A DNA stretch of 64,000 nucleotides from JAEMQF01 sp963775015 (GTDB taxonomy: Bacteria; Pseudomonadota; Gammaproteobacteria; Burkholderiales; Burkholderiaceae_C). The stretch's first letter is position 1, and each line of letters starts with the position of its first letter. The position numbers and the translations under genes are program-made. Below are positions 35,098 to 44,770 of this stretch, piece after piece. A model generated the notes under the pieces. The model did no database searches. It saw nothing but the letters and a program-made list of their open reading frames with translations, and was not told where the DNA came from. The stretch is from the NCBI GenBank assembly GCA_963775015.1, contig CAVZHI010000018.1, positions 1 to 64,000 of the forward strand. The letters run 5' to 3'.

Positions 35098-37017
35098 ATG
35101 GGCGTGGCGGCGCTGCGCGCGGGTCGCCGCCTCGCCGGGGTCGTGCTGCTGGCACTCGGGCTGGGCTGCGCGACGTTCGCGAACTCGCAGGGCATCGAAT
35201 CGGTGCTCGCGCCGGGCAAGTTGATCCAGGGCCACGCCAAGGTCGAGAACGACTGCAATTCGTGCCACGTCAAGTTCGATCGCAATGCCCAGGACGGGCG
35301 TTGCCTGGAGTGCCACAAGGACGTCGGCGTCGACATGCGCAATGGCGCGGGTTACCACGGGCGCCTCAAGCCACAGCAGTGCCGCACCTGCCACACCGAC
35401 CACAAGGGCCGCGACGCGAAGATCGTCGTGCTGAACGAAAAGCAGTTCGATCACGCGCTCACCGACTTCGCGCTGCGCGGCAAGCACCAGGAGACGGCCT
35501 GCGCCAAGTGCCATGTGCCGCCGAAGAAGTACCGCGATGCGGCGCTCGAATGCAACGCGTGCCACAAGAAGGACGATGTGCACAAAGGGGGCCTGGGGCC
35601 GAAGTGCGCCGACTGCCACACCGAGGCGAACTGGAAGGATATCAAGTTCGATCACGCCAAGACGCGTTTCGCGCTGACCGGCAAGCACGTCGACACCAAG
35701 TGCATCGATTGCCACAAGAACAACAAGTACAAGGACACGGTGCGAACCTGCATCGGCTGCCACAAGAAGGACGACGACGGTGCGAAAGGCCACAAGGGCC
35801 AGTACGGCGAGAAGTGCGAGAGCTGCCACGGCACAAAAGCGTGGAAGCCGAGCACCTTCAACCACGACAAGGAGACGAAGTACTCGCTGCTCGGCAAGCA
35901 CCGCACGACGGCGTGCAAGGACTGCCACACCGGCCACTTGTACAAGGACAAACTGAGTCAGGAGTGCTACGCCTGCCACAAAAAAGACGACAAGCACAAG
36001 GGAACGCTCGGCAAGGCGTGCGGCGACTGCCACAACGAAGTGGGTTGGAAGGAGCGCACCAAGTTCGACCACGACAAGACCGATTTCCCGCTGCTCGGCA
36101 AACACGCCAAGGTCGAATGCAAGGACTGCCACAAGAGCACCAATTTCAAGGAAGCGCCCAAGGAGTGCATCGGCTGCCACCGCAAGGACGACAAGCACGA
36201 GAAGACCTTGGGCGAGAAGTGCGGCGACTGCCACAACGAGCGCGATTGGAAGACAACGCAGGGGCGCTTCGACCACGACCGCACCAAGTTCAAGCTGCGC
36301 AACGCGCACGCGTCGCCCGACAAGATCAAGTGCAACGCCTGCCACAAGGACTTGCGCAGCTTCCGCAAGACGCCGCTGGATTGCTTTAGCTGTCATAAGA
36401 AAGACGACAAACACGAAGGCCAGCAAGGCAAGGCGTGCGAGAAGTGTCACAGCGATGTGTCGTGGAAAGTCGAGACCTTCGACCACGCACGCACCCAGTT
36501 CCCTCTGACGGGGCGGCATTTGGTGGCGAAGTGCAAGGACTGCCACGTGACACCGCGTTACCTCGACGCGCCACGCGACTGCTATGGTTGCCACAAGAAG
36601 GACGACAAGCACAAGCTCAAGTTCGGCGAGCGCTGTCAGTCGTGTCACAACACCCGCGCTTGGCCGGTCTGGGACTTCGACCATGACAAACGCAGCACAT
36701 TCAAACTCGACGGTGCGCACCGCAAGGTGACTTGCGAGGCGTGCCACAAGGAAGTTGCGCCCAAGGGGAAGGACATTGCGCCCACCGGCGCCAATTGCAT
36801 CGCCTGCCATCGCCGCGACGATGTGCACGACGGCCAGTTCGGCGTGCGTTGCGATCAATGTCATAACACAACCGACTGGAAAAAAATCGTGAATCGCAGG
36901 CAAAGCCAAATCGAACCCGCTTCCGGCTGGACCGTGGCCGCACTGTTCGGACGCGCGAGCCGGTTCAGTCGCGACCTCGATGCGGCTGCGAGTCGTGCTG
37001 AAGGGCGACAGCCGTGA
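35098..37017 (+). CDS. 24-heme c-type cytochrome, predicted periplasmic
   Basis: This exported protein of 639 residues has 24 CXXCH sites by my count. The signal peptide lies at about 1-30 (ALRAGRRLAGVVLLALGLG). The mature part is a run of units of about 55-60 residues. Each contains a CHKKDDKHKG segment, a C..CHN....W segment, an FDHDKT.F.L.GKH segment and a C.DCH segment. It is very rich in Lys and Asp, as expected for a soluble periplasmic electron wire. The ATG at 35098 follows GCGAGG. The TGA overlaps the GTG of the next cytochrome (GTGA). It probably receives electrons from, or gives them to, the upstream membrane protein. Confidence 0.9.
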   Translation: MGVAALRAGRRLAGVVLLALGLGCATFANSQGIESVLAPGKLIQGHAKVENDCNSCHVKFDRNAQDGRCLECHKDVGVDMRNGAGYHGRLKPQQCRTCHTDHKGRDAKIVVLNEKQFDHALTDFALRGKHQETACAKCHVPPKKYRDAALECNACHKKDDVHKGGLGPKCADCHTEANWKDIKFDHAKTRFALTGKHVDTKCIDCHKNNKYKDTVRTCIGCHKKDDDGAKGHKGQYGEKCESCHGTKAWKPSTFNHDKETKYSLLGKHRTTACKDCHTGHLYKDKLSQECYACHKKDDKHKGTLGKACGDCHNEVGWKERTKFDHDKTDFPLLGKHAKVECKDCHKSTNFKEAPKECIGCHRKDDKHEKTLGEKCGDCHNERDWKTTQGRFDHDRTKFKLRNAHASPDKIKCNACHKDLRSFRKTPLDCFSCHKKDDKHEGQQGKACEKCHSDVSWKVETFDHARTQFPLTGRHLVAKCKDCHVTPRYLDAPRDCYGCHKKDDKHKLKFGERCQSCHNTRAWPVWDFDHDKRSTFKLDGAHRKVTCEACHKEVAPKGKDIAPTGANCIACHRRDDVHDGQFGVRCDQCHNTTDWKKIVNRRQSQIEPASGWTVAALFGRASRFSRDLDAAASRAEGRQP

Positions 37018-39806
37018 CGTCCTCGCCCTGGTCCGCGATCGCTGCGCCTTTCTGGCGTTGCCTGGTCGCCGTGATCCTGTCGGGTGCCGCAGCGGGCGCA
37101 TGGGCGCAAACCACACCGCGCACCTTCGACCACCTCAAGACCGGCTTCGCGCTCACCGGGACCCACCTCGCGCAGCGCTGCGAGTCATGCCATCAACTCG
37201 GCGTGTTCAAGGGCACGCCGCGCGATTGCGCGAGCTGCCACACCGCCGGGTCGCGGCTCGCGCGGTCCAACGTCGTCCGGCCCGACAAGCACATCCCGAC
37301 CCAGCTCGCCTGCGACTCGTGCCACAACACGCAGGCCTTCACGGGGGCCAAGTTCAACCATCTCGGCGTAGCCGTCGGGAGTTGCGTGACTTGCCACGCG
37401 GCCGGCCTCGCGCCCGGCAAGTCGACCGGACACCTCGTCACCTCCGCGTCATGTGACACCTGCCACCGCACCACGGCGTGGCGCCCGGCGGCGGCGTTCA
37501 ACCACGTCGGCGTCGCGGCGGGAACCTGCGCCACCTGCCACGGCGTCACCGCGAAGGGCAAGTCGGCACTGCACATCCCGACGACCGTGCCCACGTCCAT
37601 GCCGTCGTGCGACACCTGCCATCGCAGCGGCTTCACCGCGTTCGCGCCGGCCAGGTTCCACGCCAGCGTGACGGTGAGCGCCGCATGCGTCACCTGCCAC
37701 ACGGGCTCGTTCACGCGCGCCGTCGGCAAGCCGAACACGCCTGTGCACACCAACGTGACGCTGTGCGAGAGCTGCCACAAATCCACCGCCTCGTGGGCCG
37801 GCGCCAGGGTTGACCACAGCGGCTACAACTCGCTGACGAACTGCGCCGGTTGCCACGACGGTCGGGCCGCAACGGGCCAACCCGTGGCAACGCACATCAA
37901 GACCGGCGCAACGAGCTGCCTGAGCTGCCACACCACGACGGCCTGGCGCCCGACGAGCTGGAACCACACCCAACTCGCCGTCGCCGGCCAATGCGCGACG
38001 TGCCACAGCGGTGCCAATCCACCTGCCGATGCGCGCCCGGCCACCCACGTGCCGTACCAGTCCGTTCCCGGGCTGGTGGCGCCGAATTGCGACACGTGCC
38101 ACAAGTCCAGCCTGACCGCTTGGGCGCCGACCCGGTTGCACGCCAACGTATCGGTGAGCTCGGGCTGCGAGACCTGCCACGTCGGCAACTATTCGCCGGG
38201 TCAGCGCAAACCCACGACCGGCGCCTTGGCGACGATCCACGCGACGATCACGGGGAATTGCCAGACCTGCCACACCTCGACCGTGACCTGGGTCGTGAAC
38301 CGGCCTGACCACAACCAGTTCGCGGCCGGAACGAATTGCTCGCAATCGGGGTGCCACGGCAGCGGCGCGAGCGGCAAGTCGGCGACGCACATTCCAGCGG
38401 GGGTCAACTGCGCGAGCTGCCACACCGTGACGGGCTGGCGTCCGTCGACCTGGAGCCATTCGCCGACCCAAGCCCCGGTCATCGGTGTCTGTTCGACCTG
38501 CCACAGCGGCCTCTACCCACCGGCCGACGGGCGCATCGTCGCCCACGTCCCTTACGCCGCGCTCGGCGCGCTGGCGCCGAATTGCGACACCTGCCACAAG
38601 GGCGGCTACTCGACCTGGAATCCCGGGATGGTGCACGTGAACATCCCGTCGATCGTCGCCAATTGCGCGAGTTGCCATACCGGCCAGTACCTCGCTGCCA
38701 AAGGCAAGTCGCCGACCCACGTGGCGACCACGGCGGCGTGCGAGACCTGCCACAAGTCGACGGCGACGTTTGTCGGCGCCAAGATCGACCACAGCACCTT
38801 CGGCACGGCGACGAATTGCGCGACTTGCCACGTCGGTGGCAGCGGCGCGACCGGCAAGGCCGCGACGCACATTCCGGTGGGCACGACGAACTGTTTCTCC
38901 TGCCACGGCACGGTGACATGGCTGCCGTCGAAATGGAACCACACCCAGCTCGCCGTGGCGGGGCAATGCGCGACATGCCACACCGGAGCCTTCCCGCCGG
39001 CCGATGGGCGCTCGACGCTGCACACGCCGTTCCAGTTGGTGACCGCCCTGGGCGCAGCGAAGTGCGACACCTGCCACAGCGGCTTCGCGCTCTGGACCGG
39101 GATCAAGCTGCACAGCAAGGTCGCGCTCAGCGCCCAGTGCGTGACTTGCCACACCGCGCCGTATCCGCTCGGCCAGCGCAAGCCCAGCACGCCGATCCAC
39201 GCGACCGTGACGGGGAACTGCGAGTCCTGCCATCGATCGACGGCGAACTGGCTCGCCGCGACGTCGGCGCACAACGCCTCGAATGGGGTCGGAACCGGCA
39301 GTTGCGACACGTGTCACGCTCCGCCCGGCACGGCAAAAACCAAACTCGCCACACACATTCCGGTTCCCGCCGGAACTGCGAAGTGCGACTCGTGCCACCG
39401 CTCGCAAGCGAGCTTCGCAAGCGCCGTGACGATGAACCATGCGGTCGTCGCGACGGCGACGTGCAAGTCGTGCCACAGCGGCGGCTACGTGACGCAGGGG
39501 GTCATCGGGGCGCTCGCGAAACCGACGAACCACATTCCGGAGCTGCAATTGCTCAACGGCGCGGCGATGGACTGCAAGGCATGCCACACCGGCACGACAG
39601 CGTGGACGACGCTGCGAATGAATCACAATGCGAGCTTGGGCAACGGGTCGGGCTGGTGCAAGGCTTGTCACACGAGCGGCCAGACCTTCCTCGGGTCCAT
39701 GCAGAGGAAGTCGCTGAACCATGAGAGGGCAGGGTCGACCGACTGTTCGCAGTCCGGTTGCCACCGACCGCTCGGAAATCGCGGTTCGGCATACGGCTCC
39801 TGGTAG
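37014..39806 (+). CDS. Giant multiheme cytochrome c (31 CXXCH plus 2 CX4CH)
   Basis: This exported protein of 930 residues has a clear signal peptide ending GAAAGAWA. I count 31 CXXCH sites, and two further sites spelled CSQSGCH (CX4CH), so up to 33 hemes. Repeats carry CDTCH, THIP, AW.P..WNH and CATCHSG elements, and many additional His could be distal ligands. Unlike its upstream neighbour it is rich in Ser, Thr, Ala and Gly and low in charge, which suits a surface or extracellular protein. Translation starts at a GTG that overlaps the previous stop. It is predicted to be the outward-facing cytochrome of the conduit. Confidence 0.9.
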   Translation: MTSSPWSAIAAPFWRCLVAVILSGAAAGAWAQTTPRTFDHLKTGFALTGTHLAQRCESCHQLGVFKGTPRDCASCHTAGSRLARSNVVRPDKHIPTQLACDSCHNTQAFTGAKFNHLGVAVGSCVTCHAAGLAPGKSTGHLVTSASCDTCHRTTAWRPAAAFNHVGVAAGTCATCHGVTAKGKSALHIPTTVPTSMPSCDTCHRSGFTAFAPARFHASVTVSAACVTCHTGSFTRAVGKPNTPVHTNVTLCESCHKSTASWAGARVDHSGYNSLTNCAGCHDGRAATGQPVATHIKTGATSCLSCHTTTAWRPTSWNHTQLAVAGQCATCHSGANPPADARPATHVPYQSVPGLVAPNCDTCHKSSLTAWAPTRLHANVSVSSGCETCHVGNYSPGQRKPTTGALATIHATITGNCQTCHTSTVTWVVNRPDHNQFAAGTNCSQSGCHGSGASGKSATHIPAGVNCASCHTVTGWRPSTWSHSPTQAPVIGVCSTCHSGLYPPADGRIVAHVPYAALGALAPNCDTCHKGGYSTWNPGMVHVNIPSIVANCASCHTGQYLAAKGKSPTHVATTAACETCHKSTATFVGAKIDHSTFGTATNCATCHVGGSGATGKAATHIPVGTTNCFSCHGTVTWLPSKWNHTQLAVAGQCATCHTGAFPPADGRSTLHTPFQLVTALGAAKCDTCHSGFALWTGIKLHSKVALSAQCVTCHTAPYPLGQRKPSTPIHATVTGNCESCHRSTANWLAATSAHNASNGVGTGSCDTCHAPPGTAKTKLATHIPVPAGTAKCDSCHRSQASFASAVTMNHAVVATATCKSCHSGGYVTQGVIGALAKPTNHIPELQLLNGAAMDCKACHTGTTAWTTLRMNHNASLGNGSGWCKACHTSGQTFLGSMQRKSLNHERAGSTDCSQSGCHRPLGNRGSAYGSW

Positions 39807-39860
39807 AGCTTCCGTCTCGGCGACGCTTCGTTAGCAAAACGACAAGAGAAACAATTCTGC

Positions 39861-42629
39861 GTGAAGACGAGTCTGCGGCGGGTTCTCGCCTCCCTTGCCT
39901 TGGTGTGCATGGCGCTCGGCGCACAAGCCCAGTTGGTCGACGACGCCGACTTGCGCGCCGATGGTGCCGACGCGGTGCTTCAGGTGCGCTTCGTCACGCC
40001 GATCCAGTTCCTGCGCGCCACCGGCGAGCCACGCGGTGAATTGCTGCGCGTCTTCTACGACGTGCTGCCGGCACGCAACGTGCCCCGGCTCCTGCCCTCG
40101 GAACGCCGCATCGTCGCTGCCGGCTTGCCGCAGATCATCGTCGCCGACGAGGCCGGGCCGCAGGCGGGCCAAGCGCGCCGCTTGACGATTCGCTTCACTC
40201 CGGCGACGCGGTTTCGCGTCCGAGCCGGCGCCGGCAACCGCAGCATCGACGTGGTTCTGGAGGGGCTCGGCGCCGCCGTGCGCGCGGCGTCGACGATTCC
40301 GCCCCTGCCGATCGCGGATGCGACACGGCGCTACGTCGTCACGCTGCAGAGCTCGAGCGACCCGAACGTCAGCCTCGCGGCGCCGATCCCTGCGTCGATG
40401 CAGGACTTGGAAGTCTTCAGCTCGCGCCGTGTCAGTGACGGGCGCACGCTGTTCGACATCAATCTGGGCTACTTCGCGACCTTGCAGGACGCCGAGCGCG
40501 CACGCGCTCAGTTGCTGCGCCGCTTTGCCCAGGCGACGGTGACCGAGCTGCCACTCCTGCCTGTGGCCGAGGCACGCGCTGCGCCGCCCCCTGCGCCCGC
40601 TGCAACGCGCCCGCCGGCGCCAGCGCCCACCGCTCCGGTCGCCGCTGCCGCTGCTGCCGCGGCCGCAGTTGCTGCAGGAGCGGCTTCGCCACTCGGCCTC
40701 GGTGGCGTTGCCGGCACGGTGCCTGCGCCGCCCTTGCCGCGAGGCCCAGCGACCGTTGCACCTGCACCAGCACCTGCACCTGTAGTTGCGCCTGCGCTCG
40801 CTCCGCCTGCAGTTGCTGCGCCCGCGCCACCCCCGCCCGTGGTGGCAGAAGCTTCGCGTCCGTCCGGCGCTGCGCCCGTTGACCCGCCACCAGGGCCGAT
40901 CGCCAGCGCCGAGCAGGTGAACGCGCAGGCGGCGGGCTTGCTCAGGCAGGCCCAGGCGGCTTTCGACAAAGCCGACTACGCGGCGAGCGTCGAGGCGTTG
41001 AACAGCGCGTTGAACCTCCCGCCGAATCCATCGTCACGCCGCGCCCAGGAGTTGATCGCGACGGCGCGCATCCGCCAAGGCGATTCGATTCGCGCGCGCA
41101 GCGAGCTCGAGTTGTTCCTCAGGCTTTATCCGCAAGGCGCCGACAGCGACCGGGCACGCCAGGCGCTCGCGGCATTGCCGGCGCCGGCGCCGGCACCCAG
41201 CGCCACCGCGCCGCGCCCGCGCCCGCCGGTGCAGCCGACGACGACGCTGAATGCCTCGCTCGCGCAGTATTACTTCGGCGGCAAGTCGAAAACGCGAACC
41301 CAGGAGTTTCAGGACTCGCCGCTCGGTGGCCTGCCGACTTCGATCGCCGACAACACGGTGTCGGACACCGACCAGAGCCAACTCCAGAGCAACGCGGACC
41401 TGAACTGGCGCCATCGCGACGCCGAGCAGGAAATGCGTTTCGTCTTTCGCGACACCTACTCCTACGACTTGTTGAACAAGGACAAGAGCAAGAATCGCCT
41501 CAGCGCGCTCTACGCCGAGCATCGCTCCTACACGCTGGGAACGAGCGTGCGCGCGGGGCGCCAGTCGCCGACCGGCGGCGGCGTGCTGTATCTCTTTGAC
41601 GGCGTGCAAGGCGGCTACAGCTTCGCGCCGAAGTGGAAAGTGAACGGCGTGTTCGGCGTTCCCACCGAGAAGCTGCTCGACGCCAAGCGCAGCTTCTTCG
41701 GCGCATCGATCGACGCCGAAGCGTTGACCGATCAACTCAGCGGCAACGTCTACATGGTGCAGCAGCTCATCGACAGCGTCGCCGACCGGCGCGCCGTCGG
41801 CACCGAACTGCGTTTTTTCAGCGGCGGCATTTCGGCGGCGGCGCAACTCGACTACGACGTGTTGTTCAAGGCGCTGAACATCGCCGCGTTTCAGGGCACC
41901 TGGCAGTTCGCCGACAACACCGTCATCAACACGCTGTACGACAAGCGCGCAGTGTCGATCCTGACCTTGGGCAACCTGCTGTTCTTCCAGGGCACCGGCC
42001 TGCCGTTGCTCGTGGCCACGCCAACGCGGGTATCGGACCTGCTCGCGCTGTCGACCCTGGAGCAATTGCGCGAGACGAGCAAGGCGGTCACGGCCTACCA
42101 GCAACAGGCGCTGCTCGGATTGACGACGCCGATCGCCAAGCAGTGGCAATGGGGCGCCGACGTGCGCCTGACGCACGTCGGCGCGGTGTTGCCGGTCTCG
42201 AGCATCAACTTCGCCGGCAGCCCGAGCACGGGCAAACAATGGAGCGCGAGCACGCAGTTCATCGGCAGCAACCTGTACTCGACGCGTGACTCGCATGTGT
42301 TGAGCTTGACCTATCTGACGAGCCCGACGTCGAAGGCGCGCCAGTTCGCGTACAACAACCTGTCGGCGATCGATGCGCTGTGGCAGGTCGAACCGTCGAT
42401 CCGTTACTTCACGCAAAGCGACGCGAACGGGGCGCGCAGCCAGCGCTGGTCGCCGGGTTTGCGCATCACGCTGCGCCCGATCCCGACGCTGTCGCTGGAA
42501 TCCGACCTCGCGTACGAGAGGTCCAAGGCGGAATCGGTGCTCGCCGCCACGCCCACGACACCGGCGACATCGACCACGCAGACCTCGAGCCGCGTGTTCT
42601 ACTTCGTCGGCATGCGTTACGACTTCTGA
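39861..42629 (+). CDS. Outer-membrane beta-barrel protein with SPOR-like and TPR domains (predicted porin)
   Basis: This 922-residue exported protein (signal peptide 1-23, GTG start) has five parts. An N-terminal beta-rich domain (24-140) may be AMIN-like. A SPOR-like segment (about 153-232) contains RRYVVTLQSS and INLGYFATLQDAERARAQLL. A Pro/Ala linker spans about 240-345. A TPR region (350-445) reads AQAAFDKADYAASVEALNSA. The C-terminal part of about 455 residues has alternating strands and ends YFVGMRYDF, a typical barrel ending in Phe. SPOR and AMIN domains bind peptidoglycan in known proteins. I see no Cys in the mature part, so it lacks the CXXC of MtrB. Its place after two giant cytochromes suggests it sheathes the heme wire. 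ccmA follows after 4 bases. Confidence 0.8.
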   Translation: MKTSLRRVLASLALVCMALGAQAQLVDDADLRADGADAVLQVRFVTPIQFLRATGEPRGELLRVFYDVLPARNVPRLLPSERRIVAAGLPQIIVADEAGPQAGQARRLTIRFTPATRFRVRAGAGNRSIDVVLEGLGAAVRAASTIPPLPIADATRRYVVTLQSSSDPNVSLAAPIPASMQDLEVFSSRRVSDGRTLFDINLGYFATLQDAERARAQLLRRFAQATVTELPLLPVAEARAAPPPAPAATRPPAPAPTAPVAAAAAAAAAVAAGAASPLGLGGVAGTVPAPPLPRGPATVAPAPAPAPVVAPALAPPAVAAPAPPPPVVAEASRPSGAAPVDPPPGPIASAEQVNAQAAGLLRQAQAAFDKADYAASVEALNSALNLPPNPSSRRAQELIATARIRQGDSIRARSELELFLRLYPQGADSDRARQALAALPAPAPAPSATAPRPRPPVQPTTTLNASLAQYYFGGKSKTRTQEFQDSPLGGLPTSIADNTVSDTDQSQLQSNADLNWRHRDAEQEMRFVFRDTYSYDLLNKDKSKNRLSALYAEHRSYTLGTSVRAGRQSPTGGGVLYLFDGVQGGYSFAPKWKVNGVFGVPTEKLLDAKRSFFGASIDAEALTDQLSGNVYMVQQLIDSVADRRAVGTELRFFSGGISAAAQLDYDVLFKALNIAAFQGTWQFADNTVINTLYDKRAVSILTLGNLLFFQGTGLPLLVATPTRVSDLLALSTLEQLRETSKAVTAYQQQALLGLTTPIAKQWQWGADVRLTHVGAVLPVSSINFAGSPSTGKQWSASTQFIGSNLYSTRDSHVLSLTYLTSPTSKARQFAYNNLSAIDALWQVEPSIRYFTQSDANGARSQRWSPGLRITLRPIPTLSLESDLAYERSKAESVLAATPTTPATSTTQTSSRVFYFVGMRYDF

Positions 42630-42633
42630 CGCG

Positions 42634-43269
42634 ATGACCCTGCCGACCTTGCGCGCTAGAGGCCTCGCCTACCGGCGCGGCGAACACGCCTTGTTCTCCA
42701 GCCTGAGCCTTGAACTGGCGGCAGGCGAGTTGCTCTGGCTGCGCGGCCACAACGGCCGCGGCAAGACGAGCCTGCTGCGCTTGCTCGCCGGTCTCGCGCA
42801 ACCCGACGCCGGCCGCGTGACCTGGGGCGACCTCGCGCTTGCGGAGGCACCGGAGTTTTCTGCCCAGCGCGTCTACATCGCGCACGCGAACGCCTTGAAA
42901 GACGACTTGACCGCGTTCGAAGCGCTGCAATTTCTCGCCGCCCTGCACGGCCGCGACGCTGCGGCGACTGCAGTGTCCAGCGCCCTGGCGCGGCTCGGCA
43001 TGAAGCGGCGTGAGCGCGCGCCGGTGCGCACCCTGTCGCAGGGGCAGCGGCGCCGCGTTGCGCTGGCGCGGCTTGCGCTGGAAAACGCGGCCGGTGTGTG
43101 GGTTCTCGACGAGCCCTACGACGCGCTCGACGTCGACGGCATCCAGGTCGTGAATGAACTGCTCGAGCAGCACCTGGGGCGCGGCGGCAGCGTCGTGTTG
43201 ACGAGCCACCAGCCGCTCAGCTTGACGCGGGTGACGCCGCGTGTGTTCGATCTGGACCTCGCGGCATGA
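42634..43269 (+). CDS. ccmA: Heme exporter ATP-binding protein CcmA
   Basis: CcmA is the ATPase of the CcmABC complex that frees heme-loaded CcmE for cytochrome c maturation. The protein has 211 residues. Walker A is GHNGRGKT (38-45), the ABC signature LSQGQRRR starts at 134, and Walker B is VWVLDEP (from 155). The ATG lies 4 bases after the porin-like gene, so the maturation genes are in the same transcript as the cytochromes. The TGA overlaps the ATG of ccmB (ATGA). Confidence 0.95.
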   Translation: MTLPTLRARGLAYRRGEHALFSSLSLELAAGELLWLRGHNGRGKTSLLRLLAGLAQPDAGRVTWGDLALAEAPEFSAQRVYIAHANALKDDLTAFEALQFLAALHGRDAAATAVSSALARLGMKRRERAPVRTLSQGQRRRVALARLALENAAGVWVLDEPYDALDVDGIQVVNELLEQHLGRGGSVVLTSHQPLSLTRVTPRVFDLDLAA

Positions 43270-43941
43270 ATGGCCCGAGCGGTTTTGGCGCGATCGTGCG
43301 CCGCGACCTGCGCCTGGCGGCGCGGCGCCGCATCGACGCGCTCCTGCCGGTCGTGTTTTTCCTCGTCGCGGCGAGCTTGTTCCCCTTGGGCGTCGGGCCC
43401 GAGGCGCAGGTGTTGCGCCAGATCGGCCCGGGGATCGTCTGGGTCTGCGCACTGCTCGCGACGATGTTGTCGCTGGGCGGCCTGTATGCAGGAGACTACG
43501 CCGACGGCTCGCTCGAGCAGATGCTGCTCTCCAGCCACTCGGGCGTTCTCATCGCCGCGGCGAAGGCGTTCGCGCATTGGCTCCTGACGGGGGTGCCGCT
43601 GATCGTCGCGTCGCCCCTGCTCGGCTTGCTCTTCGACATGAGCGGCGCAGCGATCACGACGCTGGTGGCAACGCTGCTGCTCGGCACGCCCATCCTGAGC
43701 CTGCTCGGCAGCGTGGGTGCGGCGCTCACGCTCGGCCTGCGCAGTGCCGGCGTGCTGCTGCTGCTGCTCGTGCTGCCGCTGTGCATTCCGGCGCTGATTT
43801 TCGGCGCCGGCGCGGTGGCGGCGGTGGACGCGGGAATGTCGGCGCGAGGCCACTTATCCTTGCTCGGCGCCATACTGTTGCTTACAATCTCTGGGGGCCC
43901 CGCTGGCGGCAGCGGCTGCACTGCGAATCTCGACGGCATGA
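43266..43941 (+). CDS. ccmB: Heme exporter protein CcmB, apparent frameshift near the C-terminus
   Basis: CcmB is the membrane subunit paired with CcmA. The first 206 or so residues, with six hydrophobic helices and AGDYADGSLEQMLLS, are in frame. At about 43884-43887 the frame shifts. As given, it runs into unrelated residues to a stop at 44096, while the +1 frame gives SLGAPLAAAAALRISTA and a TGA at 43941, the expected CcmB end. Removing one base from ACAA restores 224 residues (E. coli CcmB has 220). I give the end of the restored gene. Confidence 0.82.
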
Positions 43942-44003
43942 TCCAATCAGGGATCCCGGCGCTGGCGCACCGCGGCTTGCTGCCGCGCCGAACGACACCC
44001 CAC

Positions 44004-44770
44004 ATGACCGCCTCGGTTCGACTTTTCACTTTCGCCGCACCCTCGCGCTTTTATGCGCTGGCGGGCGACGTCGATTCCATGGCTCTGGGGCGCTGACGAT
44101 CGCGCTCGCGCTGGCCGGGCTCTACATCGGCTTCTTCGTCGCGCCGACCGACGCGACGCAGGGCGACGCGTATCGCATCATCTTCATCCACGTTCCGGCG
44201 GCTTGGATGTCGATGCTGCTCTACCTGGTGATGGCGTTCTGGGCCGCGATCGGCTGGGCGTTCAACGCGCGCCTGGCGTCGATGGTCGCGCGCGCGGTCG
44301 CGCCCACGGGTGCGATGTTCACTTTTCTCGCGCTCTGGACCGGTTCGTTCTGGGGCAAGCCGACCTGGGGCACCTGGTGGGTCTGGGACGCGCGCCTGAC
44401 GTCGGAACTCATCCTGTTGTTCCTCTACCTCGGCTTCATCGCCTTGGTCGAAGCGATCGACGACGTGCGCCGCGCCGACCACGCCGGCGCGCTGCTCGCG
44501 ATCATCGGCGCCGTGAACGTGCCGATCATCTATTTTTCGGTGCGCTGGTGGAACACCTTGCACCAGGGTGCGACGATCAGCGCCACCGCAGCGCCGAAGA
44601 TGGCGAGCACGATGCTCACGGCGATGCTGCTCATGACGCTGGCCTTCTGGGCCTACGCATTCGCCGTGATCTTCATGCGCGCGCGCAGCATCGTGCTGGA
44701 GCGCGAAAAACACACCGATTGGGCGCTTGATGCATGTCAAGCGTCCGCGCGGATGCGGGGTGCATCATGA
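44004..44770 (+). pseudogene. ccmC: Heme exporter protein CcmC, two apparent frameshifts
   Basis: CcmC delivers heme to CcmE through its tryptophan-rich WWD domain, seen here as GKPTWGTWWVWDARLTSEL. The N-terminus (TASVRLFTFAAPSRFYALAG from the ATG at 44004) is in one frame, IPWLW (44074-44088) in the next, and ALTIALALAGLYIGFFVAP onward in the third. Removing one base near 44073 and one G from the GGGG at 44087-44090 gives a continuous protein of 254 residues. All conserved residues are present once repaired, so error is likelier than decay. Confidence 0.82.

Noticed and set aside
35098..39806. Regularly spaced short repeats resembling a CRISPR array
   Set aside because: The periodicity comes from CXXCH codons in an open frame; the units are imperfect and there are no unique spacers.
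34154..42629. Classification as an MtrCAB or MtoAB cluster
   Set aside because: No decaheme MtrA-sized cytochrome is present, the barrel protein lacks the N-terminal CXXC of MtrB, and the heme counts are far higher.
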